NCBI GenBank assembly: GCA_016783285.1
Contig: JADHWW010000023.1
Location: forward strand, 1 to 23,779
DNA from: Anaerolineae bacterium
GTDB lineage: Bacteria; Chloroflexota; Anaerolineae; B4-G1
Reading direction: 5' to 3'
Length of the DNA: 23,779 nt
The notes beneath the pieces are model-generated. The model was not told the DNA's origin and made no database searches. It was given only the letters and a program-made list of their open reading frames with translations. The stretch's first letter is position 1. Each line of letters begins with the position of its first letter. The position numbers were made by a program, and so were the translations under genes. This document shows positions 1 through 7,200 of the stretch, in pieces.

Positions 1-275
1 GCTTGCGTGATCTCTTCGACGCGCTGGTGACCCGTGAAAGTACCTGGCGGCTCAAGCCCCACCCTGCCCCTGTCCGGCACGCGGCCCGGCTGCTGGGTGT
101 GCCTGTCGAGCAGTGCGCAATGGTGGGGGATACGACGGTAGATGTAAAGTCCGCCCGGCGAGCAGGGGCGTGGGCGGTGGGCGTGCTGTGCGGCTTCGGC
201 GAACGGGAGGAACTGGAGCGAGCCAGTGCCCATGTCGTTCTGGAGCACACTGCACAACTTACGTCACTGTTGTGA
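1..275 (+). CDS. HAD-superfamily hydrolase, C-terminal part (partial)
   Basis: This is the 3' end of a haloacid dehalogenase-type phosphatase whose start lies before the window; the reading frame is open from base 3 to the TGA at 273-275. The roughly 90 visible residues hold the late HAD motifs. A lysine in LKPHPAPV matches the conserved motif III Lys, and VGDTTVDVKSARRAG matches motif IV, whose acidic residues bind Mg2+. The N-terminal DxDxT nucleophile motif is outside the window. Phosphoglycolate phosphatase-like or pyrophosphatase-like members end this way, but the substrate cannot be told from this fragment. The next gene begins 39 bases downstream on the same strand, so the two may be cotranscribed. 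Confidence 0.85.
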   Translation, partial: LRDLFDALVTRESTWRLKPHPAPVRHAARLLGVPVEQCAMVGDTTVDVKSARRAGAWAVGVLCGFGEREELERASAHVVLEHTAQLTSLL

Positions 276-314
276 TATCATCTTTGCGCTGATCACCGCT
301 GGAGGGAGGATAAG

Positions 315-842
315 ATGAGCTCAGACATCGCTTACGCCTGGATGGAATCGCCAGTAGGGCCGGTGTGGGTGGCCATGACCAGGACAGGTATCTGCGCAGT
401 GGAACTGGGCGCTGGACAGCCGAAAGCATTGTTCTCCTGGCTATCGCGACACGTCGGCCCGGAACCGCCGCGTGAGGACGCTGCGGCCCTGGCCCCTGCC
501 CTGACCCAGTTGCGCGAGTACTTCTCTTGCACCCGGCGCGAGTTTGACCTGCCGCTGGATGTGCGCGGAACGGCCTACCAGAGAGCAGTGTGGGCCGAAG
601 TTGCCCGCATCCCCTACGGGGCGACGACGACCTATGGTGAGATCGCGCAGCGCATAGGACGGCCTGGGGCTGCCCGGGCGGTGGGGGGAGCGGTGGGTGC
701 CAACCCGATATCTATCATCATCCCCTGCCACCGGGTGATCGGGGCGAGAGGCGCGCTGACCGGCTACGGCGGCGGGTTGGAGGTGAAAGCAGCACTGTTG
801 CGGTTGGAAGGCGCGTTGCTGCTCCACACCAGATGTGCTTGA
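315..842 (+). CDS. ogt: Methylated-DNA--protein-cysteine methyltransferase
   Basis: This 175-residue protein repairs O6-alkylguanine by moving the alkyl group to its own cysteine in a suicide reaction. The active-site signature IIIPCHRVIG is complete, with the acceptor Cys near residue 138. Upstream lies the DNA-binding helix-turn-helix region (TTYGEIAQRIGRPGAARAVG), including the arginine that flips the damaged base out. The N-terminal region of about 85 residues is the poorly conserved Ogt/Ada-C companion domain. Length matches the Ogt family. The ATG at 315 has a strong GGAGGGAGG ribosome-binding site at 301-309. It follows the HAD gene in the same direction. Identification is secure; the choice between Ogt and Ada-C naming is convention. 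Confidence 0.95.
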   Translation: MSSDIAYAWMESPVGPVWVAMTRTGICAVELGAGQPKALFSWLSRHVGPEPPREDAAALAPALTQLREYFSCTRREFDLPLDVRGTAYQRAVWAEVARIPYGATTTYGEIAQRIGRPGAARAVGGAVGANPISIIIPCHRVIGARGALTGYGGGLEVKAALLRLEGALLLHTRCA

Positions 843-872
843 AATCTGTAGTTGATGGGGAGGTAAGAAACT

Positions 873-1451
873 ATGAACAGACGCTACTCATTATACCTGG
901 CCTTCATTGGGCTCGTGGCGAGCATTCTGGCCTGCAATGCTCCAAGTCAGGCGACGCCTACATCTCAGGCTCCACCTCCCTCTGCGACGTCCTACGTCCC
1001 AACCGCCTCACCGCCACAGGAGACAGCGCTGCCCACACCAACCGGGACCCTGCCGGAGGCAACACCCACGTCTGCGCCACCAGCGACCACGGAGACAACG
1101 CCCACGTCTGTCTCGGCAACGGCCGCGCCTCCGCCGACGGCAACGCCTACGCCCACCCCGCCGATCAGCGCCAGCCCACTGGACTTCATCAGACCAGCGG
1201 GGCTGGATCATTGGCAGAACCTGCCCGATGGCAGATACGAATGTAAGATCATCTTGCAGATCACGGGGGGCGCGCCTCCCTATACAGTTCACCACGACCT
1301 GGATGTCTTCACCACCTGGGAGAGCAAGCCGGTAATTGTCTTCATGGCGCATGGGTGCGGCGCGATGGTGCACACCATCAAGGTCGAATCGGCCGACGGG
1401 CAGACCGTTGCCGACGACTATTGGATCTCGCCCCCCTGGTGTGGGGATTGA
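873..1451 (+). CDS. Putative lipoprotein with Pro/Thr-rich linker
   Basis: A 192-residue secreted protein. Residues 1-20 form a lipoprotein signal peptide (MNRRYSLYLAFIGLVASILA) followed by Cys21, the likely lipidation site; the lipobox ILAC is acceptable though Leu at -2 is not the commonest choice. Residues 22 to about 105 are a low-complexity Pro/Thr/Ser/Ala linker, as in many cell-surface lipoproteins of Gram-positive and Chloroflexota lineages. The last 85 residues look like a small beta-rich domain (ITGGAPPYTVHHDLDVF) with Cys at about 123, 161 and 190 that could form a disulfide. That domain resembles the GG-x-PPY opening of PKD/SprB-like repeats, but the match is by eye. The ATG has a GGGGAGG site at 857-863. 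Function unknown. Confidence 0.75.
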   Translation: MNRRYSLYLAFIGLVASILACNAPSQATPTSQAPPPSATSYVPTASPPQETALPTPTGTLPEATPTSAPPATTETTPTSVSATAAPPPTATPTPTPPISASPLDFIRPAGLDHWQNLPDGRYECKIILQITGGAPPYTVHHDLDVFTTWESKPVIVFMAHGCGAMVHTIKVESADGQTVADDYWISPPWCGD

Positions 1452-1572
1452 CGCCCATTACGCCTACATACTGCCCTACCACCGTGACTTCCCAGCCACG
1501 CGGCCTGTCTTTGCGTTGTCGCGTTGTCCACATGCCCGGTCAAGTCAAAGGTGTTGTTTCCTCCGGCGCCGT

Positions 1573-2064
1573 TTACTCGTCATCCCACAAAGGGTACTGT
1601 TCCGGCGCCTCGCCCACTACCTCGACGACCCTCGGGTACTCCGCCTCCGGTGCCTCGGGGTTAATGGCGTGCACGCGCACCTTGAAGCGCCATTCGTCCC
1701 CGTAGTCGAAAAGGTACATAAACCCCTGGCCCACCTCCAGCCCAAATTCGCCCACCGCTGTCTCTCGGACATCGCCAGGGCCGGACGCCGCTTCCTCGGC
1801 CAGCAATTCAGGGGGCACCTCACCTTCAAATGGCTCTTCTATCGGCATCCCCCACGGATCGCACCCTTCTGGCAAGCAGTACTCGCTCTCCCCATCCCAG
1901 GCCCGACCACTCATAAAGAACGAGTAGAGGTGATCGGCATCCCAGCCGTATGCTTCCTGGATGGCGAAATGCAGATCTTCCAGGGTCTGGTCAGCGCGTA
2001 TCTCGATCTTCCGCCACGCTCGACCGTGGCCCGGCAACGAGACATGAAAAGTGTACGTTTTCAT
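1573..2064 (-). CDS. Plasmid pRiA4b ORF-3-like protein
   Basis: A 163-residue protein of the plasmid pRiA4b ORF-3 family (PF07929), also known as the IS1096 passenger TnpR-like family. It has the family's N-terminal pattern MKTYTFHVSLPGHGRAWRKI, then LEDLHFAIQEAYGWDADHLYSFFM, and a C-terminal FDYGDEWRFKVRV segment. The open frame extends upstream to 2130, but the ATG at 2064 is chosen because it begins exactly at the family consensus and is preceded by GGAGGAGGA at 2067-2075. The family is common on plasmids and beside mobile or defence genes; its biochemical role is not established. It lies just beyond the end of the DUF499 gene on the same strand and converges with the lipoprotein gene. Confidence 0.85.
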   Translation of the reverse strand: MKTYTFHVSLPGHGRAWRKIEIRADQTLEDLHFAIQEAYGWDADHLYSFFMSGRAWDGESEYCLPEGCDPWGMPIEEPFEGEVPPELLAEEAASGPGDVRETAVGEFGLEVGQGFMYLFDYGDEWRFKVRVHAINPEAPEAEYPRVVEVVGEAPEQYPLWDDE

Positions 2065-2125
2065 CTGTCCTCCTCCGATGTGGTTAACTTCACCGAAACT
2101 CCGCCTCCCGAGCGCCAAAGATGAA

Positions 2126-2146
2126 CTCATCGAGGAATTCGATGAG
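2126..2146 (-). terminator. Possible weak terminator after DUF499 gene
   Basis: On the minus strand a 7-bp perfect stem (CTCATCG/CGATGAG) with a 7-nt loop is followed by TTCATCTTT. It lies 24 bases beyond the last TGA of the DUF499 reading frame. The stem is short and the T-run is broken, so this is only a candidate; the rest of the 2065-2169 gap shows nothing else. Confidence 0.3.
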
Positions 2147-2169
2147 GAGCAGGGTGAGGATAGAAAGCA

Positions 2170-2490
2170 CTACTCGCCCTCGACAGCCCGCAACTTACTC
2201 TCATCCAAACCCAATTCGCGCAGGGCGACTTTGGTTTCGTCGGCTCTTTGCGGCGAGACGCCCCCCGTCACCTCAAAACGGAGTGTCAGTTTCAGGCCAG
2301 TTTGAGTAGCAAAGCGTGCCAGCACGCGGGTGTAGAAGTTCATCCACTTCTGGGGTGGTATCTGTCCTTCCCACACCAAACCGCCAGTAGGAGGAGGGGG
2401 AGGGGGAGGCGGTGGTGGTTCGATGGATCCCTTGGCAACGATCACTTCCGCAGTTGCACTGAGTCCCTCAATGCTGGCGGATACGGTGTA
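2170..2490 (-). pseudogene. Detached C-terminal segment of the DUF499 ATPase
   Basis: This stretch is in the same reading frame as the DUF499 gene and directly follows its TAA at 2491-2493. It encodes about 106 residues. The first 15 (YTVSASIEGLSATAE) complete the Ig-like (BIG-type) fold begun before the stop. Then come a run of 10 prolines and the conserved C-terminal domain containing WEGQIPPQKWMNFYTRV, typical of the end of DUF499 proteins. A GTG at 2443-2445 could start a 91-residue product, but it has no convincing ribosome-binding site and would cut the Ig-like domain in half. The best reading is a gene split by one nonsense codon; readthrough or a base-call error are alternatives. Confidence 0.75.
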
Positions 2491-5163
2491 TTAACCCTCC
2501 TGCTCCTCGGCGACGACCTTGCCGGAAGCATCCACGCTGCATCCCTGGGCCTCCCAGACGACGTTGCTCGTTGGAAGGGAGAACGAGCGGTCGTGCTGAT
2601 CAAAGCCCTGCACGGTCAGGTTATAACTCTCGCCCGGCTTTAGTTGGACGCGGGTGGGACGCACCTCCAGCCGGGTCAGTTTGGGCTCCTCGATCTGCTT
2701 CTGGGCTTCCTCAGCCGTGATGATAAACATATCGTCGGAGAACTCGACGTCCGCCGGGAGCAGCGTCTCGCCAAAGACGAAGGGGTAGTATTGGCCCTGA
2801 AAAGGCCCATCCTCGCCCAGCGGGCCGACGTAGGCCAGCAGTTCTTGCGCCACTCCCTCGGCGATGGTGCGGCGCAGGGCCTTCGGATCCAGCAGGCGGG
2901 GCAGTTGGGGCGAAGCGAAAAAGGCGTCGCGCACGGCTTTGGTGCTCCAGGCGGTCATAGCGGGCCAATTGCGGAGCAGGGTGTAGGCACTGACGCCTTC
3001 TGTGACCTCGTCATCCTGGCGCAGGCGGGACAGGATCAACGTCACCATGTTCTCGGCGGCGCTGGAATGGACTAAGCCCAGGTCTATCTTTTTCCAGTCG
3101 TTGTTTCTCCCCAGCAGAAGCACTTTCTTGTAGGAACGCCAGGTGGACTCTTTCAGGTCACGCGCCGCTCGCCGCAGGGACTCCTGAAGTTGCTTCTGCT
3201 GTGAATCATCGAGTTGCAGCCTATCCCTTTCACTCTCAACGTCTTCCCAGGCCAGCAACTTGCGGGCATCGTCTATCAGCCTGCTGGTGTCGTCGGGCAC
3301 GATCCAGATCAGCGCGCTCTTGAAGGTACGCCCGGACGTGCCGTGTTCACGGGTCATTTCGTCAATCCAGTCCCCCTCAGTTCCCTTCGCCAGGCTCACC
3401 GCCACGAGTACTCGCGGTGGCAGGGCAGGCTCCCCTGCGAGGGGGGAAGTTTCCGGCGCTACGATGACGAAGGTCAGCGCCGCCCGGTCTGGGATGTCGG
3501 CGCTCTTTTCGGGGAAATAGACCCGCTCGACGCGAGGGCCTTGTTTGAAGACCTTCTGGATCTCGGCCCGCACGCGCTCCCGCACGTGGGCTGCCTTGAT
3601 GCTGGCCCGGCGGTCGGCCAGGAGCTTGTTGAGGTTGGGCCGCAGGCTGAAGCGGTAGCGGTTGCGTTCCGACTCCAGGAAGTAGCAGGTATCGGTCAGT
3701 GCTTCCAACACAGTCTTAACATTACCGATGTCCAGGTCGGGCTCGGCAGCGGCCAGGCGCAGTTCGGGCAGCGTGGCCTCGGCCCGGGCCGCGATCTGCC
3801 CCCCATTCGACTCGAAGAAGATGATTGTGGCAACCTTCTGGTGCAGTCGCGCCCGGCGGATGGTCTCCACCGCCTCGGCGTCCAGCCGGACGGCGTGGGC
3901 GTCCCGTTTGCCAGTGACGTCGGTGGTGACCGCGCCCTCCAACCCTGAACCGCCCAGTTGCTCGAAGACCGCCTGTCGGAAGAGCGGATCGTCGAGGGGA
4001 GCAGTGCCCAGGCCGATGAGCGGGTCCTTGTGCGCTCCCTTGTACCCATCCTGATAGGCCCGCGAGACCCACAGGGCCAGCAAACGCAGGACGCCGCGCG
4101 TCCGCTGGAAGCGAGGCAGCGCCTGCCACTTGCGCTCAAAGACAGAGAGAGCCATCGGGTGGAAGGGATAGGTGGCCTCGAACACCTCGGCGGCGTGGTC
4201 TACGGGGAACCAACTGGGGACCTGGTGGCGGTGATCCAACAGCCATCCGGCGTACTCGGCAGCGGTCTGGCGATCTTCTTTCGGCAACCCTCCCCAATCA
4301 AAGAGTCGCCGGCGGATGATCTCGGAGGTCTCGGCCTCAGCCGCCATGACAACAGCCTTGCCCAGCCGGTTGAGCGTTTTCTTGAACCGCTCGTAGTCGG
4401 CGTAGTCCTGCGACCCCATTTCCAACTCCGAGGCTGGGACGGAGACCGCCAACACCACGTTGTCCATCCCTCGGGCAGTCTCGGAGAGGTTCTGTATGAA
4501 GTTGTACAGTTGGTCGGCCATCCCCTGCTTGCGGTAGCGGCTGACGTAGTTCATCAGCTCGTCCACCAGGATCAGGGCCGGGCGGTCGGCGGGGAGAAAC
4601 TTGCGGATAGTGTCGCCGCCGGGAGATCTTCCATCCGCGTCGAATCCGGCCACCGCCTCAAACGCCTTGATCCCGCCCAGTTGGAAGGCGATCTCGCCCC
4701 AGGGGGTCTGCCGGAGCGGGGTACCATCGTCGCCACCGCGCGGGTCGAACTGCTGGCCGACAAAGACGGCTACGGCCGCCTGGGGCACTTTATTCACACC
4801 GGCCTTTTGCAGGATTCCGGGCACGCCGTGCCAGTCGGCGGCCTTGGGACCTGCACCGGCCAGGTGATAGAGCAGCGTCAGGGCGTGGGTCTTGCCGCCG
4901 CCGAACGGGGTGGCCATGTTGAAGACGGCCGAGGTCTCGACCTTGATGCCCGACAAGCGGCGGACGACCTCGGCGGCCAGGCCGAGCAGGTTCTGGGTCA
5001 GGTAGGTGCGCTCGAAGAAACGGGCCGGCTCTTGATAGTCGTCGGGCGCGCTCCCTTCGCGCACCTGGTCGAGATGAACGGCAAACTCGGAGGCGTCCAG
5101 TGGGCGGCCCTCGCGCAGGTCCTGGCGGGGGAAAACGACTTTGTACCACGGACGAAGTGACAT
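2491..5163 (-). CDS. DUF499 family ATPase (shortened by an in-frame TAA)
   Basis: An 890-residue P-loop ATPase of the DUF499 family, found in predicted anti-phage islands with DUF1156 methyltransferases and large helicases. The nucleotide-binding loop is ATPFGGGKTHAL (residues 84-95) and the Walker B strand is PALILVDELMNYV (about 195-207), with acidic residues at 201-202. The middle is predicted alpha/beta without a motif I recognise. From about residue 832 an Ig-like (BIG-type) domain begins (LEVRPTRVQLKPGESYNL) but is interrupted by TAA at 2491-2493. The same frame continues for another 106 codons to 2170, giving about 997 residues if read through. Start: ATG at 5163 with AGGAGG just upstream. 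No methyltransferase or nuclease motif is seen in it. The cellular role is inferred from neighbours, not shown. Confidence 0.85.
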   Translation of the reverse strand: MSLRPWYKVVFPRQDLREGRPLDASEFAVHLDQVREGSAPDDYQEPARFFERTYLTQNLLGLAAEVVRRLSGIKVETSAVFNMATPFGGGKTHALTLLYHLAGAGPKAADWHGVPGILQKAGVNKVPQAAVAVFVGQQFDPRGGDDGTPLRQTPWGEIAFQLGGIKAFEAVAGFDADGRSPGGDTIRKFLPADRPALILVDELMNYVSRYRKQGMADQLYNFIQNLSETARGMDNVVLAVSVPASELEMGSQDYADYERFKKTLNRLGKAVVMAAEAETSEIIRRRLFDWGGLPKEDRQTAAEYAGWLLDHRHQVPSWFPVDHAAEVFEATYPFHPMALSVFERKWQALPRFQRTRGVLRLLALWVSRAYQDGYKGAHKDPLIGLGTAPLDDPLFRQAVFEQLGGSGLEGAVTTDVTGKRDAHAVRLDAEAVETIRRARLHQKVATIIFFESNGGQIAARAEATLPELRLAAAEPDLDIGNVKTVLEALTDTCYFLESERNRYRFSLRPNLNKLLADRRASIKAAHVRERVRAEIQKVFKQGPRVERVYFPEKSADIPDRAALTFVIVAPETSPLAGEPALPPRVLVAVSLAKGTEGDWIDEMTREHGTSGRTFKSALIWIVPDDTSRLIDDARKLLAWEDVESERDRLQLDDSQQKQLQESLRRAARDLKESTWRSYKKVLLLGRNNDWKKIDLGLVHSSAAENMVTLILSRLRQDDEVTEGVSAYTLLRNWPAMTAWSTKAVRDAFFASPQLPRLLDPKALRRTIAEGVAQELLAYVGPLGEDGPFQGQYYPFVFGETLLPADVEFSDDMFIITAEEAQKQIEEPKLTRLEVRPTRVQLKPGESYNLTVQGFDQHDRSFSLPTSNVVWEAQGCSVDASGKVVAEEQEG

Positions 5164-5218
5164 GATGATGTCCTCCTTTTGTACCCTATGTACCTATCAC
5201 ATCAACGGCTGCCAGTCA

Positions 5219-5247
5219 TTGCCGGGAAAGCGTAGAGGTGCTATAAT
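5219..5247 (+). promoter_or_regulatory. Sigma-70-type promoter for the TA-like pair
   Basis: TTGCCG at 5219-5224 (4 of 6 matches to TTGACA) is followed after exactly 17 bases by a perfect TATAAT at 5242-5247. It points to the plus-strand gene pair starting at 5311, giving a leader of about 55 bases that contains the heptamer repeat array. Confidence 0.6.
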
Positions 5248-5251
5248 TAAG

Positions 5252-5313
5252 ACGTAAAACGTGAAACGTAAGAGTTAAGAATAAAACGCGACTGTATGGA
5301 GTTAAGAGTTATG
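5252..5313 (+). repeat. Heptamer tandem array in leader of TA-like pair
   Basis: Four successive 7-mers (ACGTAAA, ACGTGAA, ACGTAAG, AGTTAAG) occupy 5252-5279, directly after the -10 box. After a 20-base break two more (AGTTAAG, AGTTATG) occupy 5300-5313, and the last contains the ATG at 5311. The pattern resembles the short tandemly repeated sequences with 7-bp period described in cyanobacteria. Confidence 0.55.
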
Positions 5314-5529
5314 TTCAAGCCACAACGTTTGACTTTTGACGAACTAAGCGAACGGTTACGCGCCTACGAGCGCGAGTACGGATACTCGACCATTGAGTTC
5401 TATCGCCGTTTCGAGAACGGCGAACTGGGTGACGACGACGACCTGATGATGTGGGCCGGCTTGTATCACCTCTATTTGACCTCGCTCCCTGTCCGTCAAT
5501 TCATGCAGAGGGAGTCCGTGCTGGCGTGA
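5311..5529 (+). CDS. Putative antitoxin partner of DUF6516 protein
   Basis: A 72-residue acidic protein of unknown family. It contains LTFDELSERLRAYEREYGYSTIEFYRRFENGELGDDDDLMMWAGLYHL, predicted mostly helical with an Asp-rich patch. Small proteins ending in a GELGDDxDxxxW-like segment are typically encoded just upstream of DUF6516 toxin-like genes, which is the case here: its TGA overlaps the next gene's GTG start. The ATG at 5311 is preferred to the ATG at 5296 because GGAG lies 9 bases before it, while the upstream one has no such site. The antitoxin role is inferred from size and arrangement alone. Confidence 0.55.
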   Translation: MFKPQRLTFDELSERLRAYEREYGYSTIEFYRRFENGELGDDDDLMMWAGLYHLYLTSLPVRQFMQRESVLA

Positions 5530-5912
5530 TTATTGACGACTACTTCGCAGCCATCGAACGTGGCCTGCGGCAGAATGTCCAGATTGGCGAGATTGAGGAA
5601 CCACTCACTTGTCTGGCCTCGGATGACTACAATGGGCTTATCCGCTGTCGGATCTCCTTCTGGGACAACTCTTACCTTGAACTCTATGAAGTTGTCAGCA
5701 CCGAACTGGGCTATCCTGTCCGCATTCATTACGCCTATACCTACATCCGCCAGGGGCAGCGCGTATTTCGCTACGACAACGCGCCACACCATCCTGAAGT
5801 CGTAACTCATCCTCACCATAAGCACATCGGGCCGAGTGACCGGCTGGCCCCAGCCGACCAGCCAAGCCTGAGCCAGGTATTGGCCGAGATAGAAGGCTGG
5901 CTAGGGCAATAG
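5526..5912 (+). CDS. DUF6516 family toxin-like protein
   Basis: A 128-residue protein beginning VIIDDYFAAIERGLRQN and containing LIRCRISFWDNSYLELYEVV and YPVRIHYAYTYIRQGQRVFRYDNAPHHPEV. This is the characteristic order of the DUF6516 family, which includes TumE-type toxins of toxin-antitoxin systems. The open frame reaches back to 5451, but that part overlaps the partner gene out of frame and has no family resemblance. The GTG at 5526-5528 is chosen because it overlaps the upstream TGA (GTGA), the usual coupled arrangement. The C-terminal HHPEVVTHPHHKHIG is His-rich and may bind metal or be catalytic; this is not established. The gene is divergent from DUF499 and interrupts the minus-strand island. 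Confidence 0.6.
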   Translation: MIIDDYFAAIERGLRQNVQIGEIEEPLTCLASDDYNGLIRCRISFWDNSYLELYEVVSTELGYPVRIHYAYTYIRQGQRVFRYDNAPHHPEVVTHPHHKHIGPSDRLAPADQPSLSQVLAEIEGWLGQ

Positions 5913-5940
5913 CATCTGTCAGAGTGTCTTTTCGCAATAG

Positions 5941-6050
5941 CGCAAAACCCGCCCTGTCACCTTGAGCGAAGCGAAGGGTCTCCACCACCGTGATAGGGAG
6001 ATTCTTCGCTACGCTCAGAATGACGGTCAACCGTCAGGGCGACTTTTGCG
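5941..6050. repeat. Nested inverted repeat between convergent genes
   Basis: Two nested pairs of arms are visible. The outer arms 5941-5956 and 6035-6050 match at 14 of 16 positions (CGCAAAA..CGCCCTG). The inner arms 5956-5983 and 5997-6024 pair GTCACCTTGAGCG.AGCGAAG with its near complement, the common GAGCGAAGCGAAG-type intergenic repeat. A small 6-bp palindrome sits at 6022-6035. The element lies between the convergent ends of the DUF6516 gene (5912) and the minus-strand gene ending at 6082, so it could also help end transcription in both directions. Confidence 0.65.
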
Positions 6051-6081
6051 GCACTGCGTCTTTTCTCCCATTAACCTCGGA

Positions 6082-6693
6082 TCATCTTCGGAAGAACTGC
6101 CCAGTGTTTTTGTCCAGTACCCAATCCTTGAAAAAACCGTAGGGGAACGTGGATTCCTCGGCTCGACTGCCCACGATCAGCAAAGTCTCGCCTGTCAAGT
6201 TAACGCGCTCCTCGATGGACAGCGATCCGACGACGGTCTCCTCCAGTCGCCGGACCAGCGCACTGCCGGCGGATACGTCGCGGCGGTAGCAAAAGACGAC
6301 GCGCAAGGGAGCGCGCACGCAGAGCACTTTCCACAGCGAGTAGGCTACCTTGTCGTCCTGACGGCTGTTCTCCAACTCAAAGACGGCAACGGGGAAGGGC
6401 CAGTTGGGCAAGTTGGGCAAGATGGCATCTTGCCCTACACCGATGTCGAAGGCTACCGCGTCCAGGGCCAGGTACTCGCTGCGGGAGACTGGCAACACGT
6501 CTCCTCGATGCCACCTGGCGGCGGTCTGCCAGCCCATCTGACGGCACACGTCTACCACTACCCCGGTCAGCGATTCTGTCCAGTCGCCCAGACGACCGGC
6601 AGAGGCGGCCTCTTTCAGCGGTCGTGAGGCTTCGTGACGCTGCAAGGTTTCCAGGAATGCCGCGTACCACGCTTCGGCTAGACGTATGCTCAT
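6082..6693 (-). CDS. Hypothetical protein, candidate PD-(D/E)XK-like nuclease fold
   Basis: A 203-residue protein with no family I can name firmly. After a helical N-terminus, SEYLALDAVAFDIG (residues 72-85) is followed by FPVAVFELENSRQDDKVAYSLWKV (about 100-123). An acidic residue on one strand (Asp78) followed by ExE (Glu106, Glu108) on the next, then a helix, is the usual core of PD-(D/E)XK nucleases. The canonical lysine is not in the standard place, so activity is uncertain. Residues 87-93 (GQDAILP), between the two core strands, are encoded by a 21-bp perfect palindrome of the same family as intergenic hairpins elsewhere in the window. ATG at 6693 overlaps the previous gene's TGA by one base, so the two are probably coupled. 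Confidence 0.65.
   Translation of the reverse strand: MSIRLAEAWYAAFLETLQRHEASRPLKEAASAGRLGDWTESLTGVVVDVCRQMGWQTAARWHRGDVLPVSRSEYLALDAVAFDIGVGQDAILPNLPNWPFPVAVFELENSRQDDKVAYSLWKVLCVRAPLRVVFCYRRDVSAGSALVRRLEETVVGSLSIEERVNLTGETLLIVGSRAEESTFPYGFFKDWVLDKNTGQFFRR
6415..6435. repeat. 21-bp palindrome inside a coding region
   Basis: GGGCAAGAT, centre GGC, then the exact complement ATCTTGCCC, followed by TAC. It has the same geometry (9-bp arms, 3-nt centre) and the same GGGCAA ends as the intergenic palindrome at 13938. It reads in frame through the minus-strand gene at 6082-6693. A GTTGGGCAA tandem (6403-6420) lies against its left side. Confidence 0.8.
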
Positions 6694-7184
6694 CAGTCAT
6701 CTTTTTGTTGAGGACGCTTTCGCCTTTGGCGACGACGGTTTCTCGCCGCAGCCGAGCCGCTGCTGTACGGGCAATTGGGAGGGTGTCGCATCTGGGCGGC
6801 GACTTGGAGGGAGACAGCATCATACATCCCGTCCCCTAACAGCGACTTTTTCGAAAACAGCAAATGGAGTTGTGGCATCTCGGTGCCGTCTTTAAGCTCC
6901 ACCTGAACGACCCTTAGCCCATCCAACCGTCGCCCCTTCATGTCCCGGCGTGTTTCTTCAATGTTTTCCACGATCAGGGGTGAATCACAGCAAAAACACA
7001 AAAGAGGTAACTCGTGACCGTTTTCAAAGACATAGTACGTCGTGTTCTCTTTTCGCACCACATCCACGACCGTTTTCTGGCCGATGCAACGGTCCAGATA
7101 CTCGGCCACGCATTCCCAACGCCCATTGATCTTTACCAGTGGATATCCATCCCGTGGACAAGTTCGGTAAGGCTTTTTTGCCAT
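6693..7184 (-). CDS. Cys-rich hypothetical protein of the defence island
   Basis: A 163-residue protein with Cys at about 9, 25, 33, 63, 65, 66 and 138. The N-terminal TCPRDGYPLVKINGRWECVAEYLDRC looks like a zinc ribbon (text label plus W-E-C), and LLCFCCDSPL may provide further ligands. The last 20 residues are strongly basic (RNRRRQRRKRPQQ), suggesting nucleic acid contact. I do not recognise a family. The frame stays open upstream to 7322, but the ATG at 7184 is chosen because AAGGA lies upstream and the longer version would overlap the DUF1156 remnant with an unrelated sequence. It lies 16 bases after the DUF1156 frame and overlaps the next gene by one base, so it belongs to the same transcription unit. 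Confidence 0.7.
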   Translation of the reverse strand: MAKKPYRTCPRDGYPLVKINGRWECVAEYLDRCIGQKTVVDVVRKENTTYYVFENGHELPLLCFCCDSPLIVENIEETRRDMKGRRLDGLRVVQVELKDGTEMPQLHLLFSKKSLLGDGMYDAVSLQVAAQMRHPPNCPYSSGSAAARNRRRQRRKRPQQKDD

Positions 7185-7200
7185 AACATCATCCTTCACA

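Noticed and set aside
3958..5160. Open frame of about 400 codons on the plus strand opposite the DUF499 gene
   Set aside because: Antisense to a gene with clear Walker motifs and a good ribosome-binding site; the translation has no recognisable domain and such long antisense frames are common at high GC.
5451..5525. N-terminal extension of the DUF6516 protein from an ATG at 5451
   Set aside because: It overlaps the partner gene in another frame, is unlike the family, and the GTG at 5526 gives the standard overlapping start.
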